A stretch of 64,000 bases of DNA from contig JAVBQB010000002.1 of NCBI GenBank assembly GCA_031549265.1, positions 434,001 to 498,000 of the forward strand, in the 5' to 3' direction. Source of the stretch: JAVBQB01 sp031549265. GTDB lineage: Bacteria; Bacillota; Clostridia; Oscillospirales; JAVBQB01. Both the position numbers and the translations under genes were made by a program. Below the pieces are notes generated by a model, which saw nothing but the letters and a program-made list of their open reading frames with translations, searched no databases and had not been told where the DNA came from. Below, in pieces: positions 16,728-26,100 of the stretch; position 1 is the stretch's first letter; the number at the start of each line of letters is the position of its first letter.

Positions 16728-18293
16728 GTGGCAAACATTATTCTGTCTGCGTTTGTTATGATATGCGTAGTTGCCACGGTAGGCATAATCATAGCAAGCC
16801 AGAACCTGAGGCAAAATAGAAGGCTGATTTATTATAACCTGCTGATACTTTCAGCCTTGCTTTTTATCATCGGCTATCTGCTGGAAATTAATTCAACAAC
16901 TTCGGAAGCGGCGATGCAGGCGGTCCGGGTTCAGTATTTCGGAATCCAGTTTTCCCCTCCGCTTATTTTATTGCTCGTCGGCGACCTTTGCGGCGTCAAC
17001 TTGCATAAGCCGTGGGCTATCACGCTGCTGATGCTCACTCCGGCGACTATCCTGATTCTTGTAATGACAAACGAATATCACCATCTGTACTATCTGGCAT
17101 ATTATCTTTCGGCCGAAAATGCCATACAAGTGCTTATTCCTGTACATGGACCGCTCTGGATTCTGAATCCGATCAACAATTTTGTTTGTCTCGTGTCGTC
17201 GATAATTATTTTGACCACCCGATACCTGACATGGGGCAAATTCTCCAGAAAAAGAATTCGGATACTCTTGATTTGCTCGGTGCTTATAGTCGTTTTGCAG
17301 GTTTTGCAGCTTGTGGGCGTCAGATTCTACGGGCTGGAATTCGGTGCTGCCGCCAGCGCGTTGATGCTGATCGCGTGCTGGAACGGGCTGAGAAATTACG
17401 GTATGCTGGACTTTGTGTCATTGTCTGTTGAAAAAGCTGTTGCGACTATGCCTGAGTCGTTTATTCTTATTGATATTGATAAGGCTCTGATAATTGCCAA
17501 CAAGTCGGCATACGCGCTTTTTCCGAAGCTTCACCAGTTAAAATCCGGCCAAAATGTATTCATCGACGCGATCGATGTTCAGTGTCTGCCGGAACTGATT
17601 GGAGGGGACGACAAAGTCACCGGCTTTTCCGTCAGCGACAGCAAAGTTACAAAGCACTACGAGGCGAGCGTAAACGAGCTGACGACCAAGGTCGGATGCA
17701 TCGGATGGATGCTGATAATCCGCGACATCAGCGAGACCGTCGAACTGACGGCAAAACTTGAAAACTTCGCCTACACCGACAGCCTAACGGGGTTATACAA
17801 CAGAAGATACTTTTTTGACCATGCCCGCAAGGAGTTTGCTAAAGCCAGCCGCGGCCCGATATCCACGCTGCTGATTATGATTGACGTGGATGATTTTAAG
17901 ACTGTCAATGACCGTTTTGGGCACTCCGTGGGTGACGAGGTTCTCAAGGGTATTGCGCTTTCAATCCAGGAAACATGCAGGGCGTACGACCTTGTGGCAA
18001 GATTCGGCGGAGAGGAGTTTATTGTACTTGCCGAGTGCGATAATCTGACTGCCGCCAAGATTTTTTCCGAGAGGCTGCGTGAATGCGTTGCGAAAAAGAA
18101 CTTTGAATTTGACGGTGGGATAGTAGTCAAGGTCACAGTCAGCCTCGGAGCGATACTCATAAAGGACAGCGACCTTTCGCTGGAATTGGCTATCGCCGAA
18201 GTGGATAAACTGATGTACAAAGCTAAAGAGTCCGGCAAAAATCGCTGCGAGCTGGCGTCATCCGAAGTTTTGGATCGGCTGATCAAACGCTGA
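16728..18293 (+). CDS. Diguanylate cyclase with 7TM sensor
   Basis: Membrane protein of 521 aa likely to make cyclic di-GMP. The first 220 residues hold about seven transmembrane helices resembling the histidine-kinase N-terminal 7TM sensor module. A PAS-like segment follows (about 230-345), then a GGDEF domain (about 350-515) starting DSLTGLYNRRYF with the active-site loop GGEEF. An RAYD motif lies five residues before that loop, the inhibitory I-site pattern, so product feedback is expected. No EAL domain. The GTG at 16728 is preceded by GGAGG five bases upstream; an in-frame TTG at 16701 has no such site. Confidence 0.92.
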   Translation: MANIILSAFVMICVVATVGIIIASQNLRQNRRLIYYNLLILSALLFIIGYLLEINSTTSEAAMQAVRVQYFGIQFSPPLILLLVGDLCGVNLHKPWAITLLMLTPATILILVMTNEYHHLYYLAYYLSAENAIQVLIPVHGPLWILNPINNFVCLVSSIIILTTRYLTWGKFSRKRIRILLICSVLIVVLQVLQLVGVRFYGLEFGAAASALMLIACWNGLRNYGMLDFVSLSVEKAVATMPESFILIDIDKALIIANKSAYALFPKLHQLKSGQNVFIDAIDVQCLPELIGGDDKVTGFSVSDSKVTKHYEASVNELTTKVGCIGWMLIIRDISETVELTAKLENFAYTDSLTGLYNRRYFFDHARKEFAKASRGPISTLLIMIDVDDFKTVNDRFGHSVGDEVLKGIALSIQETCRAYDLVARFGGEEFIVLAECDNLTAAKIFSERLRECVAKKNFEFDGGIVVKVTVSLGAILIKDSDLSLELAIAEVDKLMYKAKESGKNRCELASSEVLDRLIKR

Positions 18294-18311
18294 ACTTGTG
18301 CGGGAGACATT

Positions 18312-18842
18312 ATGCGACTATTTGTTGCCGTTAATTTTGACAGCGCCACCGTCAATCGGATTTTGGACATTATCGCCGGTATGAGACCTTATGCGAATGC
18401 CGGATATTTTACGCGCAAAGAAAACCTGCACCTCACGCTTGCGTTTATTGGCGAGGTGCAGGCTGGAGATGCTGCGAGGATTGCCGCGGCGCTGGGTCAG
18501 GTCAGCGCGCCCAGGTTTGAATTAGAGTTCAAGGAACTCGGCAGCTTCGGACGCGGCGGCGGGCGTTTATACTGGCTGGGTTTTGAACACAGCCCGGAGC
18601 TTATTGAGCTCAGCGCCGGGGTTCGGCGAGCTCTGGACGCGCTGTCCCCGCCGGTTGAATACGACCGCAAGCAGTTCAAGCCGCATATTACACTTGGCCG
18701 CGAGCTTACGATGGATAAAACTGACTTTTCAATAATTAGGCACAGCTTCCCGGTTAACAGATTCCAGCTTGTAAAATCAGAGCAGATTCAGGGACGTAGG
18801 GTCTACACGGAGCTTTCTTCTTTCGAACTGCAAAGTGTTTGA
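18312..18842 (+). CDS. thpR: RNA 2',3'-cyclic phosphodiesterase (2H family)
   Basis: 2H phosphoesterase of 176 aa (ThpR/LigT, formerly called 2'-5' RNA ligase) that opens 2',3'-cyclic phosphate RNA ends. The two HxT motifs are clear: HLTLAF near residue 38 and HITLGR near residue 122, with the usual start MRLFVAVNF. It begins 18 bases after the cyclase gene and probably shares its transcript. With ymdB, it is the second enzyme in the window acting on 2',3'-cyclic phosphates. Confidence 0.93.
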   Translation: MRLFVAVNFDSATVNRILDIIAGMRPYANAGYFTRKENLHLTLAFIGEVQAGDAARIAAALGQVSAPRFELEFKELGSFGRGGGRLYWLGFEHSPELIELSAGVRRALDALSPPVEYDRKQFKPHITLGRELTMDKTDFSIIRHSFPVNRFQLVKSEQIQGRRVYTELSSFELQSV

Positions 18843-18865
18843 CCGGGTGCAATAATAAATTCACA

Positions 18866-18909
18866 GGATTTGGCGGACTCAGCCCGAGACCGCCAAATCC
18901 TTTCCTTTT
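18866..18909 (+). terminator. Intrinsic terminator between thpR and gerB
   Basis: Perfect 11-bp stem (18866-18876 with 18890-18900), 13-base loop, followed on the plus strand by TTTCCTTTT. The stop codon and last codons of the convergent gerB lie inside the hairpin. Confidence 0.85.
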
Positions 18910-19988
18910 GCCTTACAAATCCTGTTTCTGATCTCGGCGGTAATCCATAAAATAATCGGGAGTCCCACCTGTACCGGCAGCTGCCATATATAGAAATGGT
19001 TCGTATAGTATTCAATATCTATACTGCTGGTGAAAACGATCACGCTGAGTACCGTAATCAGGAGCGAAAACGGGTAAACCAGACTGTTGTGGTCAGAAAC
19101 GCCGAAAAGCTTTGCCGCGCTGACACAGCTGGCGTACAGGCAAATGCAGATCTTCACGAAAACGCAGAAAATGAGCGTACTTTCGATCAGCGCCTCAATT
19201 CGCTGGAAGAAGTCGCCGATATTGATAACGCTGACGGCGATATTAGACGGCGAATAGAGCTCTGAATAAGTTGTCGGGCCGAGCGTCAGAAGGTTGCGTA
19301 GAATTGAGATCAGCAGAAGGACGACCGTTATGGCTAGGCCGATCATAAAGACTCTGTACATTTTTGTTTCCTTGCTCAAAAAGCCCACGATTGACAGCAG
19401 TACGATTGATTCTGCAAAAGGAAACGAGAAGAAATGAAGCGCACTTGAAATAAATGTTCCGGAGTCAATTGACAGCATTGGCATCAGGTTCGCGAAATCC
19501 AGCTTGTCTACCAAAAGAACTGTAGTAATTATAATGATAGATATAATAAATACGAAGAGGAACAAACTGCCGCGGCTGAGAACATTGATGTTTTTCCTGG
19601 TTGTATAGGCGCAGAGAATCATAATTATCAGCCCGGTAATGATTTTGGGAGTTTTTTGAAGTGCGATAATGCTGACCATGTCAATGAACGAGGTCAAAAT
19701 CAGAACGCAGTGCTGAAAGCAATAAATAAAAAATATAAAAGTGACAATCCATCCAAAGAGTTTGCCGAAGGTTCCGAATAATATTTCGGTTATGCTTTTG
19801 CCCGGAAAGAGGGAAGTCAGCCGGGCATAGATGAGAAGAATCGGAATGATTGCAATCGCGGCGGCCAGCAGTGTGAGCCATATATCTTGTTTTGCATTCC
19901 GGTTAATGCCCGAGGCGACGGACGTTCCAAGCAAGAATAGCGTCATAAGGCATATCATCTGTTTGTCGCTGATAAGACCGGTTTTCAT
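18879..19988 (-). CDS. gerB: Spore germination permease, GerAB family
   Basis: B subunit of a spore nutrient germinant receptor, 369 aa, a member of the amino acid/polyamine transporter superfamily. About ten hydrophobic helices span residues 10-355, and the family start ISDKQMICLMTLFLLGTSV is clear. In spores it sits in the inner membrane and binds the germinant. GGAGG is six bases before the ATG. It is the last gene of the gerA-gerC-small ORF-gerB operon. The germinant cannot be read from the sequence. Confidence 0.93.
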   Translation of the reverse strand: MKTGLISDKQMICLMTLFLLGTSVASGINRNAKQDIWLTLLAAAIAIIPILLIYARLTSLFPGKSITEILFGTFGKLFGWIVTFIFFIYCFQHCVLILTSFIDMVSIIALQKTPKIITGLIIMILCAYTTRKNINVLSRGSLFLFVFIISIIIITTVLLVDKLDFANLMPMLSIDSGTFISSALHFFSFPFAESIVLLSIVGFLSKETKMYRVFMIGLAITVVLLLISILRNLLTLGPTTYSELYSPSNIAVSVINIGDFFQRIEALIESTLIFCVFVKICICLYASCVSAAKLFGVSDHNSLVYPFSLLITVLSVIVFTSSIDIEYYTNHFYIWQLPVQVGLPIILWITAEIRNRICKAKGKDLAVSG

Positions 19989-20020
19989 AGGCGTCCTCCA
20001 ATTATGATATCAGGCGCCAA

Positions 20021-20203
20021 TCAGTTTAGCTGACCGACATTTGGCAATGGAACATCCAAAAAGAACAGCGTGCACAGCGTCGCGGCGAAAATCAGAATTG
20101 CAAGGCTTGAAATGATGTCCGGGAGGCTTCGTTTTTTGACTACGGGAACGAAGTCGAAAACCACGACTGCCGCGAAAGCAACGGCCAATATAAAAGCTCC
20201 CAT
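20021..20203 (-). CDS. Small membrane protein in the ger operon
   Basis: 60-aa protein with two hydrophobic stretches (about 3-20 and 30-48) separated by a basic VVKKRS turn. Its ATG overlaps the gerC stop as TAATG, and a GAGGGCGG site at the end of gerC precedes it, so it looks translated. It lies between gerC and gerB, where other ger operons sometimes carry a small fourth (D-type) membrane subunit; equivalence to GerD-type receptor subunits is only inference. No known motif. Confidence 0.65.
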   Translation of the reverse strand: MGAFILAVAFAAVVVFDFVPVVKKRSLPDIISSLAILIFAATLCTLFFLDVPLPNVGQLN

Positions 20204-21342
20204 TACTTTTCCGCCCTCTTTTTTGCCGTTTCATTGCTGTTGAGCAATAATAACGTATTGACAATTTTAGCGTCCACGTTGACCTCAACGTCCAGTTCTT
20301 TGAAGACTTCCGGCCATTTGTCCTTAACTGTGTCCCAATAATCGCGATCATTTATTGTAAACGTGTTTGCAAAGCCGAAAATGTCGCAATCGGTGTGTTT
20401 CTGAAAGTTGCGGATGAGCGCCAGAACATCTTCCGCAATCCCTTTCGAGATGCGGTCTTCAAGCATTTTTACCGCGCTTTTTTCTCCCAGATTCAAATCC
20501 GATTTCAGCGAAACCAGCGAAAGATCAGCTTTAATCTCTAATGTAATTTTTGGCTTGCCGCCCATGAATGAAGACTGCTGATGAGTGGAGGACTGGATGA
20601 CGCTGGTAATAACCGATTCCTTGCTTCCGAGGTTGGTCTTAATATGGGCGCGTTTTATATCGTTAACGGCGAACAGGTAATACGGAGTTTGATCATCCTC
20701 AATATAGCCGGCTAGTCTGTCCTTTTTGAAGTAGGCGAGTCCGTCGGGCTTTACTTTTTTGTCCTCAACAGTTACAACAGGCAGAACAGCCGAGGTTTCT
20801 CCGGCGAAAATATTATTCAGCTCAAACGCGGTCACTTTTCGCGACTTGCTTTCCTGAAGATATTCGGAATCGATCATATCCGAGATTTCGTATGCCTGGA
20901 GCTGTTCAATCTGCGGCTTTTGTCTTAGCACCTCCTCGGCGGTGCCGTTTTTGGCAACTACAAAATCGGTGGTAATCTGAAAGTTAGTGTTCCTTATTGA
21001 ACCTTCAATAAAATAAGCGATGCCGTGTTTTGCAAATTCCTCGCCCATAACGAGCGTGTCCAGATGGTTTGTATTCAGGAAACCGGGAGTATCCCCCTGG
21101 ATTTCCGACAGTGCCATCGTTTCGGAATCGCCTGACGCACTTAATACACACGACTCGGTAGAGCCGGATTTGTCTCCGGATAATTTAATAATCTCCGTGG
21201 TTACGGTGTATTGATTATCCTTGTAATCCAGAGCCAGACCGGACGTCAATAGAGTTGAGTTTAACTGCTGGTAATCCCAGCAGCCGCAAAGGATAAAGGC
21301 CAACAGTGCGACAATGAACGCGCTCTTCAGTCTGTACACCAT
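20203..21342 (-). CDS. gerC: Spore germination lipoprotein, Ger(x)C family
   Basis: C subunit of the germinant receptor, 379 aa. A signal peptide with lipobox LCGC-W (about residues 18-22) predicts lipid attachment in the spore inner membrane. The mature start CWDYQQLNS and the C-terminal domain (FQKHTDCDIFGFANTF, then DYWDTVKDKWPEVF) are typical of the family. The ATG directly abuts the gerA stop codon with GAGGG upstream, so the genes are translationally coupled. Confidence 0.94.
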   Translation of the reverse strand: MVYRLKSAFIVALLAFILCGCWDYQQLNSTLLTSGLALDYKDNQYTVTTEIIKLSGDKSGSTESCVLSASGDSETMALSEIQGDTPGFLNTNHLDTLVMGEEFAKHGIAYFIEGSIRNTNFQITTDFVVAKNGTAEEVLRQKPQIEQLQAYEISDMIDSEYLQESKSRKVTAFELNNIFAGETSAVLPVVTVEDKKVKPDGLAYFKKDRLAGYIEDDQTPYYLFAVNDIKRAHIKTNLGSKESVITSVIQSSTHQQSSFMGGKPKITLEIKADLSLVSLKSDLNLGEKSAVKMLEDRISKGIAEDVLALIRNFQKHTDCDIFGFANTFTINDRDYWDTVKDKWPEVFKELDVEVNVDAKIVNTLLLLNSNETAKKRAEK

Positions 21343-22869
21343 TTATTTCCCTCTCGTCTCATCGGTAGACATATGTCGAGGCCTTGTTTTCATCAGCTGC
21401 TGCGGCGACGCGATATAGATGTCCTTAATGTCCTTTAGGCTGAAAGTGCCGAATTGCGAAGTGATATCGATGCCAAACGACTTGATGGAGAGCATATAGA
21501 TCATGATCCAAAGCATAACGATAAAATATCCGAAGATTCCGAATGAAGCCGCGCCGGCCAGCGCCACCAGTCTGAAAACGAAGACCGCCGCCTTCATTCT
21601 GGGAACCATGAGCCCTGTGATGCCGGTAATCGCGATGACAATAATCATCGGCGCGCTGACTATTTTCGCCTCAACTGCGGCCTGTCCTATGACCAGGGCT
21701 CCGACAATACTTAGAGCCTGACCGATTTTGTTGGGCATCCGGATGCCTGTTTCATTCAGTATCTCAAATACCATCAGCATCCCGATACACTCAACGATTG
21801 CCGGAAAGGGGACGCCTTTTGCCGCGGAGACAATGCTGACAAGCATACTGGTCGGAATCATTTCCTGATGAAAAGCGACCAGAGCGATGTAAAGCGCCGG
21901 AATGCTTATCGTGATAAAAAAAGACAGCAAGCGGAGTATGCGGGTCGCTGAGGCGTAATAGAAATTTGAGTAATAATCGTCGGGAGCTTGAAAATTCTCT
22001 ATGAGCAGATAGGGAAGGGTGAGAGCCATCGGGGAACCGTCCAGCAAAATGACTATTCTGCCTTCAAGCAGCTTTGCGGCGGCAATGTCGGGCTTTTCGG
22101 TAGTTCCGATAGTTTTGAGCAGCGAATAGGGCGAGTCTTTGATAAGCTGCGCGATATAATGCGAGTCCAGCAGCCCGTCAATGTTTATTTTCGAAATGCG
22201 CTTGCGCAAATCCTCGAGCATATCCTTTTTGACCAGGCTGTCAAGATAGCAAATGCATGTCTTGGTGTTGGTTCGGTTGCCAAGCCTTATGAAGGAAAAC
22301 TTGAGATCGCTGGTCTGGATCTTTCTGCGAATCATCGAAGTGTTTGTCAAAATTCCCTCGGTGAAGCCTTCTCGGGGACCGCGCAGACTTTTCTCGTCGT
22401 CCGGCTCCGAGATGGAGCGCATCGAAAAGCCCTTCGTGTTGATTATCAGCGCTTCGGCAAAACCCTCCACGAACAGGGCGGTATCACCGTAGAGAACATC
22501 CGTAACAATGCTTTTGATATCAGCAGAATTTTTGATGTCGTTGCCACATACGACCTGATTCTTGATATCCTCAAAAACGTTTTTGGAATCGTTCAGCGAT
22601 GTAGTGAAAACTATTGGCGTGACAATACTTTCGTTAATGGTCTTTATGTTTATCATGCCGTCAATGCTGATCGCAAAGCACTTGATGGCAGGTGCCGCGT
22701 GGTTCTCGAATTCGCGGAATATTACTGTGTCGTCGCCCTCAAAGATTTTCTTAAACGCGCTCAAGTTATCTGCAAGCTTGCGAGACAGCGAAAACGAGTC
22801 GTATTTGACGATTCCCTCGGCGTCAACCACAGTCTTTTTTTCCCGTCGCTTAAAAAACAAACATCTCAC
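21343..22869 (-). CDS. gerA: Spore germination receptor subunit, GerA family
   Basis: A subunit of the germinant receptor, 508 aa. A large hydrophilic N-terminal domain (about 1-295) is followed by four to five membrane helices (about 300-460), then a cytoplasmic tail. Family blocks LEGRIVILLDGSPMALTLPYL and FPAIVECIGMLMVFEILNETGIRMP are present. The frame starts at a GTG at 22869, where the ribosome-binding site is weak and close; no better start was found. First gene of the operon. Expression is expected in the forespore, but I could not find a convincing sigma-G promoter. Confidence 0.94.
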   Translation of the reverse strand: MRCLFFKRREKKTVVDAEGIVKYDSFSLSRKLADNLSAFKKIFEGDDTVIFREFENHAAPAIKCFAISIDGMINIKTINESIVTPIVFTTSLNDSKNVFEDIKNQVVCGNDIKNSADIKSIVTDVLYGDTALFVEGFAEALIINTKGFSMRSISEPDDEKSLRGPREGFTEGILTNTSMIRRKIQTSDLKFSFIRLGNRTNTKTCICYLDSLVKKDMLEDLRKRISKINIDGLLDSHYIAQLIKDSPYSLLKTIGTTEKPDIAAAKLLEGRIVILLDGSPMALTLPYLLIENFQAPDDYYSNFYYASATRILRLLSFFITISIPALYIALVAFHQEMIPTSMLVSIVSAAKGVPFPAIVECIGMLMVFEILNETGIRMPNKIGQALSIVGALVIGQAAVEAKIVSAPMIIVIAITGITGLMVPRMKAAVFVFRLVALAGAASFGIFGYFIVMLWIMIYMLSIKSFGIDITSQFGTFSLKDIKDIYIASPQQLMKTRPRHMSTDETRGK

Positions 22870-22944
22870 CCCAACTTTCAGTCTGAGTTATTGTTCGATT
22901 TGCATCGGAAAATATTCGCTGCCACAATAACATATGGTCAGAGC

Positions 22945-22997
22945 GATAAACCAGAAAAGAAACACTGCGGCAGAGTAAAATCAGCCACAGTGTTTCT
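22945..22997 (-). terminator. Probable intrinsic terminator after purL
   Basis: A 14-bp stem with one mismatch (22958-22971 with 22984-22997) and a 12-base loop, followed on the minus strand by a T-rich stretch down to 22945. It lies 140 bases after the purL stop and before the ger operon. The rest of the 22870-23136 gap is A+T-rich with no gene seen. Confidence 0.65.
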
Positions 22998-23136
22998 CGA
23001 TAATGAGAATAACTTACATCTCCGGATAAATGGTTAACCAAATAACAAACTAACAATAAAATGCAGACAAATTGTGTAATGAAACAATAATTTTTGCAAT
23101 TAATCTTTAAAACAAATGAAAGTAGAAAATCACTTA

Positions 23137-26100
23137 TTATTTATAGTACATAACCCCGGATTCAAATATCGGCAGGTTTTTGTTGCCCGGAATGTTCTTT
23201 GCTACGTGCTCGCCATAACGCTCGTTGTGCGCCATTTTGCCGAGAATACGGCCGTCACTTGAAGAAATTCCCTCTATCGCCCAAACTGAACCGTTAGGAT
23301 TGTGTTCGGTGTCCATTGACGCGACGCCGTCCATGTCGGTGTATTGAAAAGCGATCTGGTTATTTTCAGCAAGACTGCGGCAGATTTCGGGTGACGCCCA
23401 GAAGCGCCCCTCGCCGTGCGACACCGGTACAGCGTGAACATCTCCGACGTCACTTTTGAGCAGCCACGGCGAAATTGCCGACGAGACTCGCGTATAAACA
23501 TAACGTGATTGGTGACGGCCAATCTGGTTTTTAGCCAGCGTCGGGCGGCCTGGGTGAGAGTCGGAAATCTTGCCCTCCGGAAGCAGGCCGAGCTTGATAA
23601 GAACCTGGAAACCGTTGCAAATGCCCAGAACCAAACCGTCACGGCTGTACAGAAGATCGTGGATAGCTTCGGTCAGGAGCGGATTGCGCAGAAAAGCGGC
23701 GATGAACTTTCCCGAGCCGTCGGGTTCGTCACCTGCCGAGAAGCCTCCCGGTAAAATGAGCATTTGCGATTGTCTGATGGCCTGTTCCAGCGCTTTTGCG
23801 GATTGATCCAGCGCGTCTGCCGACAGGTTGCGGCATACCCAGATATCCGCGATTCCTCCGGCGCGCTCGACCGCCCGCGCGGTGTCATATTCGCAATTGG
23901 TGCCGGGAAACGCCGGAATAACGGCGCGTGGACGCGCGATCGAGGTTTGGGCTTTGGCTCGGGTTGCGGACTTAGCGGATATGGTTGGAGCGTCTCCCTT
24001 TGTTTTGACTGAGGTGCGGAAAACATCTTCCAGCGGAGCGGACCAATGCGCGTGAAGCTGTTCAATATCAACGGTTTCGCCGCTAATCGAAATCAGTCCG
24101 TCCGAAGTGGTGCGCCCGATCATAACGGAGCCTTCTGGCGTGCCATCGCACTCCGCAATGATCGACCCGGCGGGGAATGAGGTTAAGCCCCTCTCCGAGC
24201 TAAACCCAATTCCGTTGCCAAAAGACATGAGCGCAATTGTGCCGGACGCGCCGTACTGACGCTCGACAGTCATCGCGGACTTTATTTTACCGTCGCGCAG
24301 GGCGGCGTCAAAGCTGCTCCACATTGCTCGCGTCCGGTCAAAATCGGGGAGACCTTTGTTGCCGACAGGCTGTTCGAAAACACAGATGCATGAGTCGGGC
24401 GCTTTGAACTCGCCTGAGATCACGCGATCGGCATCGCTGACCGACACCGCGAATGAAACCAGTGTGGGCGGAACGTCAAGGTCTCCGAAAGAGCCGGACA
24501 TTGAATCCTTGCCGCCGATAGCGCCGATACCCAGTCCGAGCTGCGCCCGCATCGCACCCAGAAGCGCGCCGACAGGCAGTCCCCAAAGCTCGGGCTGGTT
24601 GCGGTGCTTGGGGAAATACTCCTGCAAGGTCAGCCAGATTTTCGAAATGTCACATCCGGACGACACAAGCTTAGTCGCGGAAAGGGTAACCGCCCAGGCC
24701 GACGCCTTGAATGGGTCGGCGGACGACTGGTACGGGTCAAACGAATACGACATGAGAGAGCAGGTGCCGCATTCGCCGAAAGACGGCAGGAGCGCCGCCA
24801 TAACCTGCGACGGCGTGCGCTGATACTTTCCGCCAAACGGCATAAGCACGCTGCCGGAACCGATGGAGGAGTCAAAACGCTCGATAAGTCCGCGCTGGGA
24901 GCAGACACGCAGATCACTCATATGCGACGTGAGACTAGCTGCGGAAACTGACGCGGTTTCAAACGCGGCATTTTTCGGAGCAGCTGTGACTCTTGCGGTA
25001 GCGGTCTTTGACGCGCCGTTTGAGTCAAGAAATCCCCGGGCGATATCCACTATCACTTTTCCGCCGTTGCGCATAACCAGCCGGGGGTCGGCGGTTACTG
25101 TCGCAACCTGAGTCGCTTCAATATTCTCGCTGTCGGCGTATTTCAGCAGTAATTCGACATCATTCGCCGAGACTACGACAGCCATCCGCTCCTGCGATTC
25201 GGAAATGGCAAGCTCAGTCCCGTCCAGTCCGTCGTATTTTTTTGGCACTTTGTCCAATTCTATAATCAGACCCTCTGCCAGCTCGCCGATTGCCACCGAA
25301 ACTCCGCCCGCGCCAAAATCGTTGCAGCGCTTGATAAGTTTCGCAACGTCAGGATTCCTGAAAAGCCGCTGGATTTTACGCTCCTCGGGCGCGTTGCCTT
25401 TTTGCACCTCGGAAGCGCAGGTATCCAGCGAGCTTTCGGTGTGACTTTTGGACGAACCGGTCGCGCCGCCGCATCCGTCGCGTCCGGTTCTGCCGCCGAG
25501 CAGGATGACGGCGTCACCCGGTGATGGCTCCAGCCGCACCACGTTTTCAAGCGGGGCGGCGCCGACGACCGCGCCGATTTCCATTCGTTTGGCGACATAG
25601 CCCGGATGGTAAATTTCGCGAACCAGGCCGGTTGCGAGGCCGATCTGGTTACCGTACGAGGAATAACCCTCGGCGGCGGTGGTTGTCAGCTTGCGCTGCG
25701 GCAGCTTGCCGGGCAGGGTTTCGGATAACGGTACGCGGGGGTCGCCGCTGCCGGTGACGCGCATTGCGTGATAGACAAACGACCTGCCCGAAAGCGGGTC
25801 GCGGATCGCGCCTCCGATGCAGGTGGCGGCTCCGCCAAAAGGCTCAATCTCGGTCGGATGGTTATGTGTCTCGTTTTTGAACATCAGCAGATAATCGGTG
25901 GGACTGCCGTCAATGTCCGCCTTGACGCGCACGCTGCATGCGTTGATCTCGTCTGAAACGTCGAGGTCGGGGAGCTTTCCGCGCCTTGACAGCAGTTTTG
26001 CGGCGATTGTCGCCATATCCATCAGTGTCTCCGGGCGATTATCGGCGGCGTCGCCGTAAAGCTCGGATCTAGCGGCCTTATACATCTTATACGCGCGCAG

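Noticed and set aside
22870..22950. Sigma-G promoter for the ger operon (GAATA with CAATAA downstream)
   Set aside because: The spacer is about 19 bases and the -10 matches poorly; too weak to call.
21988..23037. Long plus-strand open frame (349 codons) opposite gerA
   Set aside because: It is fully antisense to the well-supported gerA gene, has no recognisable domain, and its composition reflects reverse-frame codon bias.
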